Source: Methanosalsum zhilinae DSM 4017
Lineage (GTDB): Archaea; Halobacteriota; Methanosarcinia; Methanosarcinales; Methanosarcinaceae
NCBI RefSeq assembly: GCF_000217995.1
Contig: NC_015676.1
Span: 908,103 to 972,102 of the forward strand
Length of the DNA stretch: 64,000 bases
Direction: 5' to 3'
Shown here: piece after piece, positions 1 to 8,667 of the stretch
Layout: each line of letters starts with the position of its first letter
Numbering within the stretch: position 1 is the stretch's first letter
The notes under the pieces: model-generated
The model's input: the letters and a program-made list of their open reading frames with translations, nothing else
Told to the model about the DNA's origin: nothing
The model's database searches: none
Position numbers and translations under genes: made by a program

Positions 1-126
1 CAGATTTCCGATAGGTTTCATATATCCAACTGAATATCCCATTTTTTTAAATATGATCCCAAGTCCTGCACAAAATGAACTTTTCCCTGAATATTCCTCT
101 GAAGAGCTTATCAATAATGATACCAC
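1..126 (-). CDS. N-terminus of BioD-like/DRTGG-domain P-loop protein (partial)
   Basis: The minus strand reads from a GTG at 126 to the window edge: 42 residues starting MVSLLISSSEEYSGKSS. An AGGATGG ribosome-binding site lies just upstream. The N-terminus has the phosphate-binding loop of the dethiobiotin-synthetase-like fold (GKSS at residues 14-17), followed by a G-Y-S-V-G-Y-M-K-P stretch. In methanogens this start is typical of the phosphotransacetylase-like protein with a BioD-like domain and a DRTGG domain, often encoded beside the ADP-forming acetyl-CoA synthetase. That gene is indeed the upstream neighbour on the same strand. The catalytic role is unknown and the rest lies outside the window. 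Confidence 0.7.
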   Translation of the reverse strand, partial: MVSLLISSSEEYSGKSSFCAGLGIIFKKMGYSVGYMKPIGNL

Positions 127-182
127 ATCAACCCATCCTGTAATTATAATTATCAATGATTGTTTATATCTCTGCCTATAAT

Positions 183-2279
183 TTAACTTTCCCTTAATGT
201 AAGCCTCATGTCAATAGCAGTACATCCTTTTCCCTCATCCATAACTACCAGAGGATTTACTTCGAATTCAAGTATTTGGGGAAAATCAAGTGATAGCTGG
301 GATATTCGTAAAAGCGTATCAATTATGCAGCCAATATCATGAGGTTTTTCTCCTCTGACACCTGCAAGCAATGGATATGTTCTTATCGATGAGACAATAT
401 GATTTGCTTCATTTTCTGTAAGTGGTGCAAGACCAAAAGTCACATCTTTCAGGAACTCCACATATGTTCCTCCAAGCCCGAACATGATAAGGGGACCAAA
501 CTGGACGTCTCTGTTCATACCAATTATTACTTCTCTTCCACCTTCTATCATCCTCTGTATCTGTACTCCATTGATAGTAGCATGGGGCATATATCGCCGG
601 ACAGAAGAAATCATTGTATCATATGCCTTTTCTACATCTGCTCTACTGGTCAGGTTGAGTCGAATCCCACCAACATCTGACTTATGTGTTATTTCGGGAG
701 ATAATATCTTCATTGCTACCGGATAACCGATTGATTCACAGGCCTCTATAGTTTCAGGAAGCGTTTTTGCAATTTCCTTTTCAACTACCGGAATATTATA
801 TGCTTTTAGAATATCAAATGCTTCAAGTCCCAGAGTTCGTTGCTTTTTTTCCTGTGCTTTTTCTATGATTCGGGCTACAGTATCTCTATCAGCCTCTATT
901 ACAGGTGGGGAATGATATTCTTTTTTTCTTATTTTTCTGTATGATGAAAGTGCGCGCATACTTGCAACTGCTCTTTCAGGAAATGTATAGTTTGGTATTC
1001 CTGAACCAGTCAAAATCTTCTCCCCAGCAGATATTTTGGTTCCTCCAACAAAACTGCATAGAACTGGCTTGGTAGCCGATTGTATTATTTTAGCCACTCT
1101 TGATGAGATATTCTCAATGTCTGTCATGGCCTGTGGAGATATTAGAAGTATTATGCCATCTACATTTTCATCTTCTAATACCGTGTTGAGTGCATATTCA
1201 TATGTGTCCGGATCCGCATCTCCCAGAACATCCACCGGATTATATATATTTGCAGCAGGTGGTAATTTTTCCTTTAGTTCATCAATCGTTTTTTCTTCAA
1301 AACCAGCCAGTGACAGATCCTGACGCTGACATTCATCAGCAGTTAAGATTCCAAGTCCTCCAGCATTGGTAATTATGGCAATATCATCTCCCTGTGGAAT
1401 ATCATACATCGAAAACGCTCTGGAATATTCCAGCAGATCTTCAAGGCTGTCTGCCCTTATAACTCCCCCCTGTACAAAAGCTGCATCATATGCTTCATCG
1501 GACCCTGCAAGTGTACCGGTATGGGAAGATACTGCCTTTGAACCTGCTGCTGTTCTGCCAGCTTTTACAACAATGAGAGGTTTTGCCTTCGAAACCCGAC
1601 GTGACATTTCAATAAATCCCGGACCGTCCTTAACCCCCTCCAGATATGCAGCAACCACATCTGTACTGCTGTCATCTATAAGGTCTGACAAAAAATCATT
1701 TTCAGCCAGATCGGCTTTGTTTCCAAGACTTATAAATTTTGAAAACCCGACATTCCTGTTATCTGCCCAATCAAGGGCGGATGTACAGATTGCACCGGAT
1801 TGTGATATTAATGCGATATTTCCTTTTTTTGCCATCACTGCAGAGAATGATGCATTCAAATCAGAGGATGTATCAATGATTCCCAGGCAATTTGGACCAA
1901 GGAATCTGATGTCGTATTTTTTTGCGATCCTGACACACTTTCGTTCAAGTCTGGCTCCCTCAATACCAGTTTCCTTGAAACCTGCAGAAATTATTATAAT
2001 ATTTTTTATTCCTGACTTACCGCAATTTTCCATTATACCCGGTACAAGTTTTGCCGGGACAACAATTACAGCAAGGTCTACGTTTTCATCTAATGGTATG
2101 TCTTCAATACTCGAATAAGTCTTTATTCCCAGTATTTCATCTGCTTCTGGATTGATCGGAAATATTTTTCCTTTATAGCTCTCAATAAGGTTGTGCAGTA
2201 CAGCATATCCTACTTTTTCTTTATTTCTTGATGCACCAATAACAGCTACTGAATCCGGATTGAACATTTTCTCTAACAT
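183..2279 (-). CDS. Acetate--CoA ligase (ADP-forming), fused alpha-beta
   Basis: A 698-aa protein that interconverts acetyl-CoA, ADP and phosphate with acetate, CoA and ATP in the cytoplasm. The N-terminal CoA-binding Rossmann domain (about 1-140, with VAVIGAS) is followed by succinyl-CoA-ligase-like domains and a C-terminal ATP-grasp domain (about 475-698, KSDVGGIRL and EVNPLVV). The phospho-accepting histidine is probably H253 in SSHTGTLAG. Alpha and beta parts are fused in one chain, the usual arrangement in Methanosarcinales. A GGGG ribosome site sits 7 nt before the ATG at 2279, so the first Met is preferred over M5. The BioD/DRTGG-type gene follows 56 nt downstream and may be co-transcribed. 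Substrate preference cannot be read from sequence. Confidence 0.93.
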   Translation of the reverse strand: MLEKMFNPDSVAVIGASRNKEKVGYAVLHNLIESYKGKIFPINPEADEILGIKTYSSIEDIPLDENVDLAVIVVPAKLVPGIMENCGKSGIKNIIIISAGFKETGIEGARLERKCVRIAKKYDIRFLGPNCLGIIDTSSDLNASFSAVMAKKGNIALISQSGAICTSALDWADNRNVGFSKFISLGNKADLAENDFLSDLIDDSSTDVVAAYLEGVKDGPGFIEMSRRVSKAKPLIVVKAGRTAAGSKAVSSHTGTLAGSDEAYDAAFVQGGVIRADSLEDLLEYSRAFSMYDIPQGDDIAIITNAGGLGILTADECQRQDLSLAGFEEKTIDELKEKLPPAANIYNPVDVLGDADPDTYEYALNTVLEDENVDGIILLISPQAMTDIENISSRVAKIIQSATKPVLCSFVGGTKISAGEKILTGSGIPNYTFPERAVASMRALSSYRKIRKKEYHSPPVIEADRDTVARIIEKAQEKKQRTLGLEAFDILKAYNIPVVEKEIAKTLPETIEACESIGYPVAMKILSPEITHKSDVGGIRLNLTSRADVEKAYDTMISSVRRYMPHATINGVQIQRMIEGGREVIIGMNRDVQFGPLIMFGLGGTYVEFLKDVTFGLAPLTENEANHIVSSIRTYPLLAGVRGEKPHDIGCIIDTLLRISQLSLDFPQILEFEVNPLVVMDEGKGCTAIDMRLTLRES

Positions 2280-2453
2280 TAGTTTCCCCGCATTTAATCC
2301 CTGCTCTACTAAAATTTATAATATAAGTCACAATATTATTTTCACATTAACTGCACTGTTTATTTGTGTTTTAATTATACATAAATATGGGTAAAAATAC
2401 TATTGTCCAAAAATATTATTTGATAGGATGTATCATATATGGCTGGTGAAAAC

Positions 2454-3017
2454 ATGAAAATACTAGGAATTTCCGGAAGTCCAACTGAAAACGGCAATAA
2501 TGAAAAATTAATTGACCATGTTCTTAAAATTGCAGAGTCCAGAGACTTTGAAACTGAAAAAGTACTGTTATCTTCAAATAAGATCGAACCTTGTAATGCA
2601 TGTGATGTGTGCAGAGATCAGGAAAGCTGTCCGATTGATGATGACATGGAAAGTGTTTATGGCAAGCTGAAAGAAGCGGATGCAATAATAGTTTCGTCTC
2701 CTGTATATTTTGGTAGTATGACAGCACAGCTAAAGGCGCTTTTTGATAGAAGTGTACTTCTTAGAAGGAATGGATTCGTGCTTAATAACAGACCCGGCGC
2801 TGCGCTTTCAGTTGGAGGATCTCGAAACGGTGGGCAGGAAAAAGTGATTCAGACAATTCATGACTGGATGCATATCCACGGAATGATTGTTATAGGTGAT
2901 GGGGGACATTTTGGAGGAATTGTACAGAAACCTGTAGAAAATGATGAAGTAGGGATGAAAACCGTTGAAGATACCATTAATAAGATGTGTGACGTTCTTG
3001 AGATGCTTAATCGCTGA
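2454..3017 (+). CDS. Iron-sulfur flavoprotein (Isf-like NADPH-FMN reductase family)
   Basis: A 187-aa flavodoxin-fold protein. It begins MKILGISGSPTENGNNEKL, the FMN phosphate-binding loop, and carries the compact cysteine motif CNACDVCRDQESC (C-x2-C-x2-C-x5-C). That motif binds the [4Fe-4S] cluster in Methanosarcina Isf, an electron carrier between ferredoxin and acceptors such as O2 or H2O2. The start is set at 2454 because GGTGA lies 4-5 nt upstream; an in-frame ATG at 2439 would add five residues. It stands alone, divergent from the acetyl-CoA synthetase gene, with a likely promoter in the AT-rich spacer 2340-2430. The physiological partner is unknown. Confidence 0.88.
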   Translation: MKILGISGSPTENGNNEKLIDHVLKIAESRDFETEKVLLSSNKIEPCNACDVCRDQESCPIDDDMESVYGKLKEADAIIVSSPVYFGSMTAQLKALFDRSVLLRRNGFVLNNRPGAALSVGGSRNGGQEKVIQTIHDWMHIHGMIVIGDGGHFGGIVQKPVENDEVGMKTVEDTINKMCDVLEMLNR

Positions 3018-3043
3018 TTTCATAGATTTATCAGCATTGAAGG

Positions 3044-3103
3044 ACCATTATCTGGTAGATTCAGACTCATCCTAACAGGTGAGAATATTTTATGGATAAT
3101 GGT
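3044..3103 (+). repeat. Inverted repeat, 9-bp arms
   Basis: ACCATTATC at 3044-3052 and GATAATGGT at 3095-3103 are exact reverse complements separated by 42 nt. They lie between the iron-sulfur flavoprotein gene and the terminator-like hairpin at 3108. They could form a large stem in the transcript or be an operator-like element of the next gene. Confidence 0.4.
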
Positions 3104-3107
3104 TTTA

Positions 3108-3137
3108 CTGCAATTTTTGCAGAATATTTTTTTTATT
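3108..3137 (+). terminator. Hairpin plus T-tract downstream of Isf-like gene
   Basis: CTGCAA (3108-3113), a TTT loop and TTGCAG (3117-3122) form a perfect 6-bp stem, followed by a T-rich run with eight consecutive T residues. It sits 90 nt after the flavoprotein stop and 37 nt before the next start, so it probably ends the upstream transcript. Archaeal termination depends mainly on the T-tract, so the hairpin may be incidental. Confidence 0.5.
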
Positions 3138-3173
3138 GAATGAAAACAAAATTATTTTTAAGGGGAGTGTAAT

Positions 3174-4328
3174 GTGAATGGTTTGATCCGAAAAAGGATA
3201 ATTTTCTTGATCCTGGTTATTTCTATTCTCATATTCGGATTCCTTCTGTGGAATGCATTTATTTCAGACCGCCAGACAGATATTCAGAAACTGAATGATT
3301 ATCATGGTGCCGTTATGGACGAGACTGTTGATGTGCCATTGGTAAGTCTGGTTGCAACTGATCTGAAAATCCCCTGGGATCTTGATTTCATGCCTGATGG
3401 GAGCATCATTTTTACCGAAAGGGAAGGTAATTTGAGACTAGTAGATAATAATGGTGGACTTTTAGATGAACCGCTACTGGTTGTTAGTGATGTTGAGCAT
3501 ACAGGCGAGGGAGGTCTCCTTGGGGTGACATTACATCCGGAATTTGATACGAATGGGTATATTTATCTGTATTATACATACAGTGACTCTGGAAGTGGTC
3601 TGACTAATAGGGTGGTGAGGTATCAAATGTTGGATCTCAACATTCACAATATGACTATAATATTGGATGGCATCCCGGGAGCAAATATACATAATGGTGG
3701 AAGAATTAAGTTCGGGCCAGATGGGCATTTGTATATTACTACAGGCGATGCCGGAATCGCAGACTTTGCACAGGATGTGGATTCTCTTGCCGGAAAAATT
3801 TTGCGCATAAAAGAAGATGGCAGTGTTCCAGAAGACAATCCGTTTTCCGGATCCCCTGTATTTTCACTTGGACACCGTAACCCTCAGGGTCTTGTATGGG
3901 ATAGTGACAAAAGATTGTGGTCAACAGAACACGGTGCAACAGGAAATGATGAACTTAATTTAATAGAAGCCGGTAAAAATTATGGATGGCCTCTAATTGA
4001 AGGGTCTGAAACTGCTCCCGGACTTGAATCTCCCGTAATTCATAGTGACAGGAATACATGGGCACCTTCAGGTGCAGACTACTTTGAAGGTTCAGTTTAT
4101 TTTGGAGGTCTCAGAGGTCAGAGCCTTTATGAAGCAAGGATATATCAAACCCCGCCTGACTTGATTATACATTTTGATGGGGAGTTTGGACGGCTAAGAG
4201 GTGTGGTCAGTGGACCTGATGGTTATCTGTATATCTTCACAAGTAATCGTGATGGCCGTGGAGTTCCTCTATCACATGATGATCAGATAATACGTGTGAA
4301 TCCTCAAAAAATACACGACCCATTTTAA
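3174..4328 (+). CDS. PQQ-dependent-type sugar dehydrogenase (sGDH/Asd fold), membrane-anchored
   Basis: A 384-aa protein with an N-terminal transmembrane anchor or uncleaved signal (about residues 8-28) and a six-bladed beta-propeller of the soluble glucose/aldose dehydrogenase family. Recognisable elements are PWDLDFMPDGSIIFTEREG, GEGGLLGVTLHPEF, NGGRIKFGPDGHLYITTGDAG, LGHRNPQGLVWD and EHGATGNDELN, in the family order. Relatives oxidise aldoses with pyrroloquinoline quinone outside the membrane. The start is a GTG at 3174 with GGGGAG upstream. No PQQ biosynthesis gene is in the window and methanogens are not known to make PQQ, so the enzyme may be a binding or lyase-like relative or may scavenge cofactor. 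The family call is firm; the activity is not. Confidence 0.85.
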   Translation: MNGLIRKRIIFLILVISILIFGFLLWNAFISDRQTDIQKLNDYHGAVMDETVDVPLVSLVATDLKIPWDLDFMPDGSIIFTEREGNLRLVDNNGGLLDEPLLVVSDVEHTGEGGLLGVTLHPEFDTNGYIYLYYTYSDSGSGLTNRVVRYQMLDLNIHNMTIILDGIPGANIHNGGRIKFGPDGHLYITTGDAGIADFAQDVDSLAGKILRIKEDGSVPEDNPFSGSPVFSLGHRNPQGLVWDSDKRLWSTEHGATGNDELNLIEAGKNYGWPLIEGSETAPGLESPVIHSDRNTWAPSGADYFEGSVYFGGLRGQSLYEARIYQTPPDLIIHFDGEFGRLRGVVSGPDGYLYIFTSNRDGRGVPLSHDDQIIRVNPQKIHDPF

Positions 4329-4391
4329 ATAACATCACTTATATCAGCATAATATTATTGATATGAGCTACTTGATTTGAAGGTATTAATT

Positions 4392-4670
4392 ATGACATCA
4401 AACCGTTATGTGATCACAGTTATTGGTACAGACAGGGTAGGTATTGTTGCCAGCATTACTAAGGTGATGGCTGACTTTAATGTCAATATTGTGGATATTA
4501 GTCAGACAACAATGTCAGGTTTGTTTACAATGATAATGCTTGCAGAAAATCTGGATGAAGATTTTGATCTTTTATCATTTCAAAAAGCTATGGATGAAGA
4601 AGGGAAGAATCTTGGGGTCGAAGTGAAAGTGCAGAACGAAGATGTTTTTCGATATATGCACAGGATATGA
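4392..4670 (+). CDS. ACT-domain protein (UPF0237 family)
   Basis: A 92-aa single-module ACT protein: RYVITVIGTDRVGIVA is the first beta strand and ligand loop, and NVNIVDISQTTMSGLFTMIM the second half. Stand-alone ACT proteins of this family are thought to bind amino acids as sensors. The start at 4392 is chosen because GAAGGT lies about 7 nt upstream and the family length is about 90 aa; a TTG at 4377 would add five residues. It is 41 nt upstream of the UPF0210 gene, and this gene pair is conserved in many archaea and Firmicutes, implying a shared function that remains unknown. Confidence 0.9.
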   Translation: MTSNRYVITVIGTDRVGIVASITKVMADFNVNIVDISQTTMSGLFTMIMLAENLDEDFDLLSFQKAMDEEGKNLGVEVKVQNEDVFRYMHRI

Positions 4671-4711
4671 TAAGTTAGCACAAATAAAATCTATTAAGAG
4701 GAGAACAATTT

Positions 4712-6073
4712 ATGTTTTTTCATCCCGAGGAAATCCTGGAAACAATCCAGATGATAGGTACTGAAAAATTAGATATCAGAACAGTTACAATGGGAATTAA
4801 TCTTCATGACTGCTGTAATCCTGATATAAACAAATTGAATGAGAATATCTATTCCAAAATAACAAAATTTGCAGAGGAACTTGTAGAAACAACCGACAAA
4901 ATCGAAACAATGTATGGAATTCCAATAATAAATAAAAGAATTTCTGTAACACCGATTTCACTGGTTGCCCAGAGCTGTGATACGGCAGATCTGGTATCTA
5001 CTGCCATTACAATGGATGAGGCTGCAGAGGCAGTAGGTGTGGATTTTATTGGTGGCTTCAGTGCCCTTGTGCATAAAGGGATAACTCCTGGAGATATGGA
5101 TCTTATCAACTCTATCCCGGAAGCACTTTCGTCAACAGATAAGGTGTGTTCATCTGTCAATGTTGCAACTACCAAAGCTGGAATAAATATGGATGCTGTT
5201 TCACTGATGGGAAACATTGTTAAACAAACTGCTGAAAAGACCCGGGATCATAATGGTATTGGCTGTGCAAAGCTGGTTATTTTTGCTAACTCTCCTGAAG
5301 ATAATCCATTTATGGCAGGTTCTTTCCATGGGGTCGGTGAACCCGATTGTGTAATCAATGTAGGCGTTAGTGGACCAGGTGTTGTAAATAATGCAATTCG
5401 GAAACTGAAGGATCCAACTATTGGAGAAATAGCTGAAGAAATTAAAAAGACCTCCTTTAAGATAACAAGGATGGGAGAGATGGTTGGCCGTAAAGTGTCT
5501 ACTGATCTTGGGGTTGATTTTGGAGTGGTGGACCTCTCGCTTGCACCAACTCCTGAAATCGGAGATAGTGTTGCGGCAATTATCGAATCCATGGGAATTG
5601 AGAGGTGTGGTGCCCATGGAACAACTGCAGCTCTTGCACTCTTAAATGATGCTGTTAAGAAGGGAGGAGCAATGGCATCTTCTTCGGTTGGAGGATTGAG
5701 TGGTGCCTTTATACCTGTAAGTGAGGACGCTGGAATGATAGATGCAGTTGAATCTGGATCACTGACCATCGATAAACTGGAAGCAATGACATCCGTGTGT
5801 TCAGTTGGACTTGATATGATTGCTATTCCCGGTGAGACTCCTGCATCTACAATATCTGCGATAATTGCAGATGAAATGGCAATTGGTGTTATCAATCAAA
5901 AGACAACTGCTGTGAGGATTATTCCGGCGCCTGGTAAAGAAATAGGGGATTATCTGGAATTTGGAGGGCTTCTTGGACGTGCTCCTGTAATGAAGGTTAA
6001 TTCATTGAGTTCATCTGATTTCATTAGCAAGGGAGGAAGGATACCGGCACCCTTGCAGGCTCTTCGTAACTGA
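4712..6073 (+). CDS. UPF0210 (DUF711/PFL-like) family protein
   Basis: A 453-aa cytoplasmic protein of the UPF0210 family, structurally related to the pyruvate-formate-lyase superfamily but without a proven reaction. Diagnostic stretches are NLHDCCNPD near residue 32, [12 protein letters not shown] near 111 and the glycine-rich C-terminal segment with [12 protein letters not shown] strong ribosome site (AAGAGGAGAA) precedes the ATG. It is co-directional with the ACT protein upstream, which suggests allosteric control by an amino acid. The length is the usual family length. Confidence 0.92.
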   Translation: MFFHPEEILETIQMIGTEKLDIRTVTMGINLHDCCNPDINKLNENIYSKITKFAEELVETTDKIETMYGIPIINKRISVTPISLVAQSCDTADLVSTAITMDEAAEAVGVDFIGGFSALVHKGITPGDMDLINSIPEALSSTDKVCSSVNVATTKAGINMDAVSLMGNIVKQTAEKTRDHNGIGCAKLVIFANSPEDNPFMAGSFHGVGEPDCVINVGVSGPGVVNNAIRKLKDPTIGEIAEEIKKTSFKITRMGEMVGRKVSTDLGVDFGVVDLSLAPTPEIGDSVAAIIESMGIERCGAHGTTAALALLNDAVKKGGAMASSSVGGLSGAFIPVSEDAGMIDAVESGSLTIDKLEAMTSVCSVGLDMIAIPGETPASTISAIIADEMAIGVINQKTTAVRIIPAPGKEIGDYLEFGGLLGRAPVMKVNSLSSSDFISKGGRIPAPLQALRN

Positions 6074-6132
6074 ATCAGTCCGATTATAAAGTTGGATTAA
6101 TTTTATGGATACAGTTATTCCTTCTTTTTTTC

Positions 6133-6279
6133 TTACTCTTTTTGTTCATTAATGTTGCATTTGTTTCCATTTTCACTATACCAGATACATTTTGCCTTCA
6201 AGCAAAAATCCCCTTCAGTATCTTTTTCAGTTGGTGATAAAAAAGGACATTTTTTTCTGTTTTCCACAATCTTGTTCAT
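6133..6279 (-). CDS. Small Cys-rich protein (48 aa), unrecognised
   Basis: The minus strand from ATG 6279 to TAA 6133 encodes 48 residues with four cysteines: C11 in KKCPFLS, C26 in DFCLKAK, C31 in AKCIWYSE and C41 in NKCNI. A CPF...C...C-x-W-Y...KC pattern is seen in short metal-binding-type proteins of methanogens and other archaea, so it may bind zinc or an iron-sulfur cluster; that is inference. Codon use is normal for the window and an AGG site sits 6 nt upstream of the ATG. It lies in what otherwise looks like a spacer between the UPF0210 and HIT genes. Confidence 0.62.
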   Translation of the reverse strand: MNKIVENRKKCPFLSPTEKDTEGDFCLKAKCIWYSENGNKCNINEQKE

Positions 6280-6396
6280 AGTCCTGGAACCTTTATATTA
6301 ATTGATATTATATTATTTAGTAAATCTAATTAACTGATATATATCTCTGCTTATAGAATAATGACTTTCAATGCTATACAATATGAATCATCTTTA

Positions 6397-6408
6397 CAGT
6401 TGCAACTG
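6397..6408. repeat. 12-bp perfect palindrome
   Basis: CAGTTGCAACTG is a perfect 12-bp palindrome. It lies in the 187-bp spacer 6280-6466, downstream of the HIT gene and about 120 bp upstream of the small Cys-rich gene, both on the minus strand. It could be a regulator-binding site for the latter. AT-rich TATA-like sequence lies at 6300-6350. Confidence 0.3.
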
Positions 6409-6466
6409 CTCCTGAATACCTGCAATCGAAAGGTCCGTGAATCTAATCTTGCCTGCAGATCACTTA

Positions 6467-6883
6467 TCAGTCAAAGTTATCTCTTATTCTTTTTGCAATT
6501 TCTTCAAGATTATCGGTTGGAGGTTCTGTCCACACTATAGATTTCATCCCTCCTCCTCCATCCCCTTCTCTGCGGGGTATCAGGTGCACATGCACATGCG
6601 CAATCTCCTGACCTGCGGCCTTTCCATTATTTATTCCTATATTCATTCCAGATAATGAAAATGTCTTTTCCAGTGCTTTTGCTACCCTGTTGACTGAAGA
6701 AAACAGTGAGGCAGCGTTATCAGGCGACATTTCCGTAAATTTGGCAAAATGCTTTTTTGGAATAACTATTGTATGTCCTTCACTGGAAGGCCTGACATCG
6801 GCAAATGCGATAGAGAACTCATCTTCATAAATTTTATGTGATTCAACATCTCCGGCAGCTATTTTACAGAATAAACACTCCAA
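6467..6883 (-). CDS. HIT-family nucleotide hydrolase
   Basis: A 138-aa histidine-triad protein that hydrolyses nucleoside 5'-phosphoramidates or related adenylated compounds. The triad is HVHVHLIPR near residue 98, and the N-terminal CLFCKIAAGD with its CxxC pair is the usual zinc-binding start of bacterial/archaeal HIT proteins. I place the start at a TTG (6883) because GGTGA lies 5 nt upstream and the protein then begins MECLFCKI, as in the family; the open frame extends to an ATG at 6928. It is transcribed toward the small Cys-rich gene. Confidence 0.88.
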   Translation of the reverse strand: MECLFCKIAAGDVESHKIYEDEFSIAFADVRPSSEGHTIVIPKKHFAKFTEMSPDNAASLFSSVNRVAKALEKTFSLSGMNIGINNGKAAGQEIAHVHVHLIPRREGDGGGGMKSIVWTEPPTDNLEEIAKRIRDNFD

Positions 6884-7112
6884 TCTGATCACCCCCTGAA
6901 CAATATTGTTTTCAACAATATATAGCATTTATTGACCACATGAAATATTTTTGCATATTGTTTTTATTTTGATTTATTTGGTAAAAGGTTTTTATTAAAC
7001 ATAATTTGTTATTTAATCTATAAAGCAAGCAATTTAATATTGACTCCTGGACATTATAATTTTTGCATAGACAAATTTTCTTGATTTAAGCACAAATTAA
7101 TTTTTTAACAAG

Positions 7113-7122
7113 TTATATATAA
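7113..7122 (+). promoter_or_regulatory. TATA box of the 59-aa gene
   Basis: TTATATATAA-like sequence lies about 55-65 nt upstream of the ATG at 7176, giving a predicted short leader that includes the strong GGAGG ribosome site at 7163-7167. The 292-bp spacer 6884-7175 otherwise shows only AT-rich sequence. Confidence 0.45.
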
Positions 7123-7175
7123 TTCATATCCCATAATAATAGTTTGAGTATAATATCAATTTGGAGGGTTAATAA

Positions 7176-7355
7176 ATGACAGCATGGGAATACGACATAA
7201 GATCGGTTAGAACTGATGAATGGATCAACATGAAAAAAGATCTTGATGAAATTGGAATTGATGGATGGGAACTTATTAAGATGAGTGATGATACAAACGA
7301 GAGTGGAATGAAAACAGCCGTTTTCAAAAGACCCGTTGACTATGTGGATATGTAA
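7176..7355 (+). CDS. Small DUF4177-like protein (59 aa)
   Basis: ATG at 7176 is preceded by TTGGAGGGTT, a strong ribosome site, and reads MTAWEYDIRSVRTDEW to a stop at 7353. The pattern W-E-Y-x-I ... L-D-E-I-G-x-D-G-W-E-L-I ... AVFKR matches the short fold of DUF4177-type proteins, which have a beta strand, a helix and a central G-W-E-L motif. No biochemical function is known for that family. It stands alone between divergent and convergent neighbours and has its own TATA-like box. Confidence 0.75.
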   Translation: MTAWEYDIRSVRTDEWINMKKDLDEIGIDGWELIKMSDDTNESGMKTAVFKRPVDYVDM

Positions 7356-7451
7356 CTTATAATCTCATCTTTAATTTTTCATTAACGATTTTGGTACGTT
7401 GAGATCCAATCATTTTAATTTTTATTTTATGATTGCTAAATCATAATTTTT

Positions 7452-8504
7452 TTATAGTTCCTGAAATCTGATCACATGCATTCCAGGTTCGTTTATTTTT
7501 GTGTTCATTGAGCCATCTATCTGCTTTAATAGCATACTGACAAGCCTTGTTCCAAATGAATCTGTATCTTCCAGGTTGAACATACTCTCAACATCTACAT
7601 TTTTGATAGCTATTTGGAGGATGTAATTCTTTTGTGATTCTTTTTCCAAATTTAAACAAATATTATTGTAGTTGAATAATAAATGGGTATGTTTTAGGTA
7701 GTGAGAAATAAGCTCATTGATGATCAGCCCAACAATAACTGTTGTATCAATATTCAAATAAGCTCTTTTGGATGATATTTCCGATTGAATAACTGATTCG
7801 GCTCTGTAGATGTGTAAGAGATAACTGATGAGATCTTTAAAGTATTCTTCCATATATACACAATCTATATTACAGGACTCACTAACTCTTTCATGTGCAA
7901 TAGCCATAGATCTGATACGTGTCTGACACTCAATGAATGTATTGTGAACATCTTCCGTGTCAATAAAATCTTTTGACTGGAGGCTAAGCAGACTGTTAAC
8001 TACCTGAAGACTGTTCTTGACCCTATGGTGTACCTCTTTTATGAAGTGTTGCCTGTAGCATTTATTTGAATGTATGTTATCCTCAATATCATGCACTATA
8101 ATCATTACAGCTTCACTATCATTCCATTGGATCAACTTTAAAAAAACTTCACAGTCTATCGGGTTTTTGCTGTTTTTTTTCTGACGATTATTTGCAGGGG
8201 ATACTTGGCGGTAAAATTTCATCTCATTAACTTTTTTGATGTTATCCATAAAGATCTCTGATCCCAGAAAATCATCTATTATAAACTCAGAAGACTGTTT
8301 TTTAAGTGAAAAATTGAACTTATTTAGTGCAGAATCATTAATTTCGAGAATATTCCCTGAAAGATCGCAAATGAAAACTGCTTCAGGTATATTATTAAAT
8401 ATACTGGTGAAATTGTTCTTTTCTTTTTTAAGATCGACATATGAACTTTTTCTTTGTTGGGCTAAGTATTGTGACTTATGGTCCAATAGAGATCTGTTTA
8501 CCAT
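7452..8504 (-). CDS. PAS-containing histidine kinase of the HisKA_2 type, ATPase domain degenerate
   Basis: About 350 aa, soluble. A PAS domain (about 40-145: IFNNIPEAVFICDLSGNILEIN) precedes the phospho-acceptor box EVHHRVKNSLQVVNSLLSLQ (about 160-180), typical of HisKA_2 kinases. The C-terminal ATPase-like domain retains NELISHYLKH (N box) and SFGTRLVSMLLKQIDG (G2-like), but the usual DNG/DDGxG G1 motif is replaced by KNVDVES. ATP binding may therefore be weakened. The start at 8504 follows AGGTGG; an upstream ATG at 8528 is less well placed. No response regulator is adjacent, which is common in Methanosarcinales. Confidence 0.8.
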   Translation of the reverse strand: MVNRSLLDHKSQYLAQQRKSSYVDLKKEKNNFTSIFNNIPEAVFICDLSGNILEINDSALNKFNFSLKKQSSEFIIDDFLGSEIFMDNIKKVNEMKFYRQVSPANNRQKKNSKNPIDCEVFLKLIQWNDSEAVMIIVHDIEDNIHSNKCYRQHFIKEVHHRVKNSLQVVNSLLSLQSKDFIDTEDVHNTFIECQTRIRSMAIAHERVSESCNIDCVYMEEYFKDLISYLLHIYRAESVIQSEISSKRAYLNIDTTVIVGLIINELISHYLKHTHLLFNYNNICLNLEKESQKNYILQIAIKNVDVESMFNLEDTDSFGTRLVSMLLKQIDGSMNTKINEPGMHVIRFQEL

Positions 8505-8667
8505 TAACAATCCACCTGTAGTGAACAATCAAAAATATGTTCCTTAAAAACAAATTAACTGCTACAGTACATATAATTCTAAGAAACTTTTCTCTGAAAC
8601 TAAATTAGTAACTACTGGAAAATAGATATATACACAGCCAGAATGGCCAGAATAAGCTTTTTATCTA

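Noticed and set aside
1366-2118. 250-aa plus-strand frame
   Set aside because: Lies entirely within the ADP-forming acetyl-CoA synthetase gene on the other strand; sequence is serine-rich and shows no family pattern.
5248-5895. 215-aa minus-strand frame
   Set aside because: Antisense to the conserved UPF0210 gene; typical shadow with S/I/P-rich composition.
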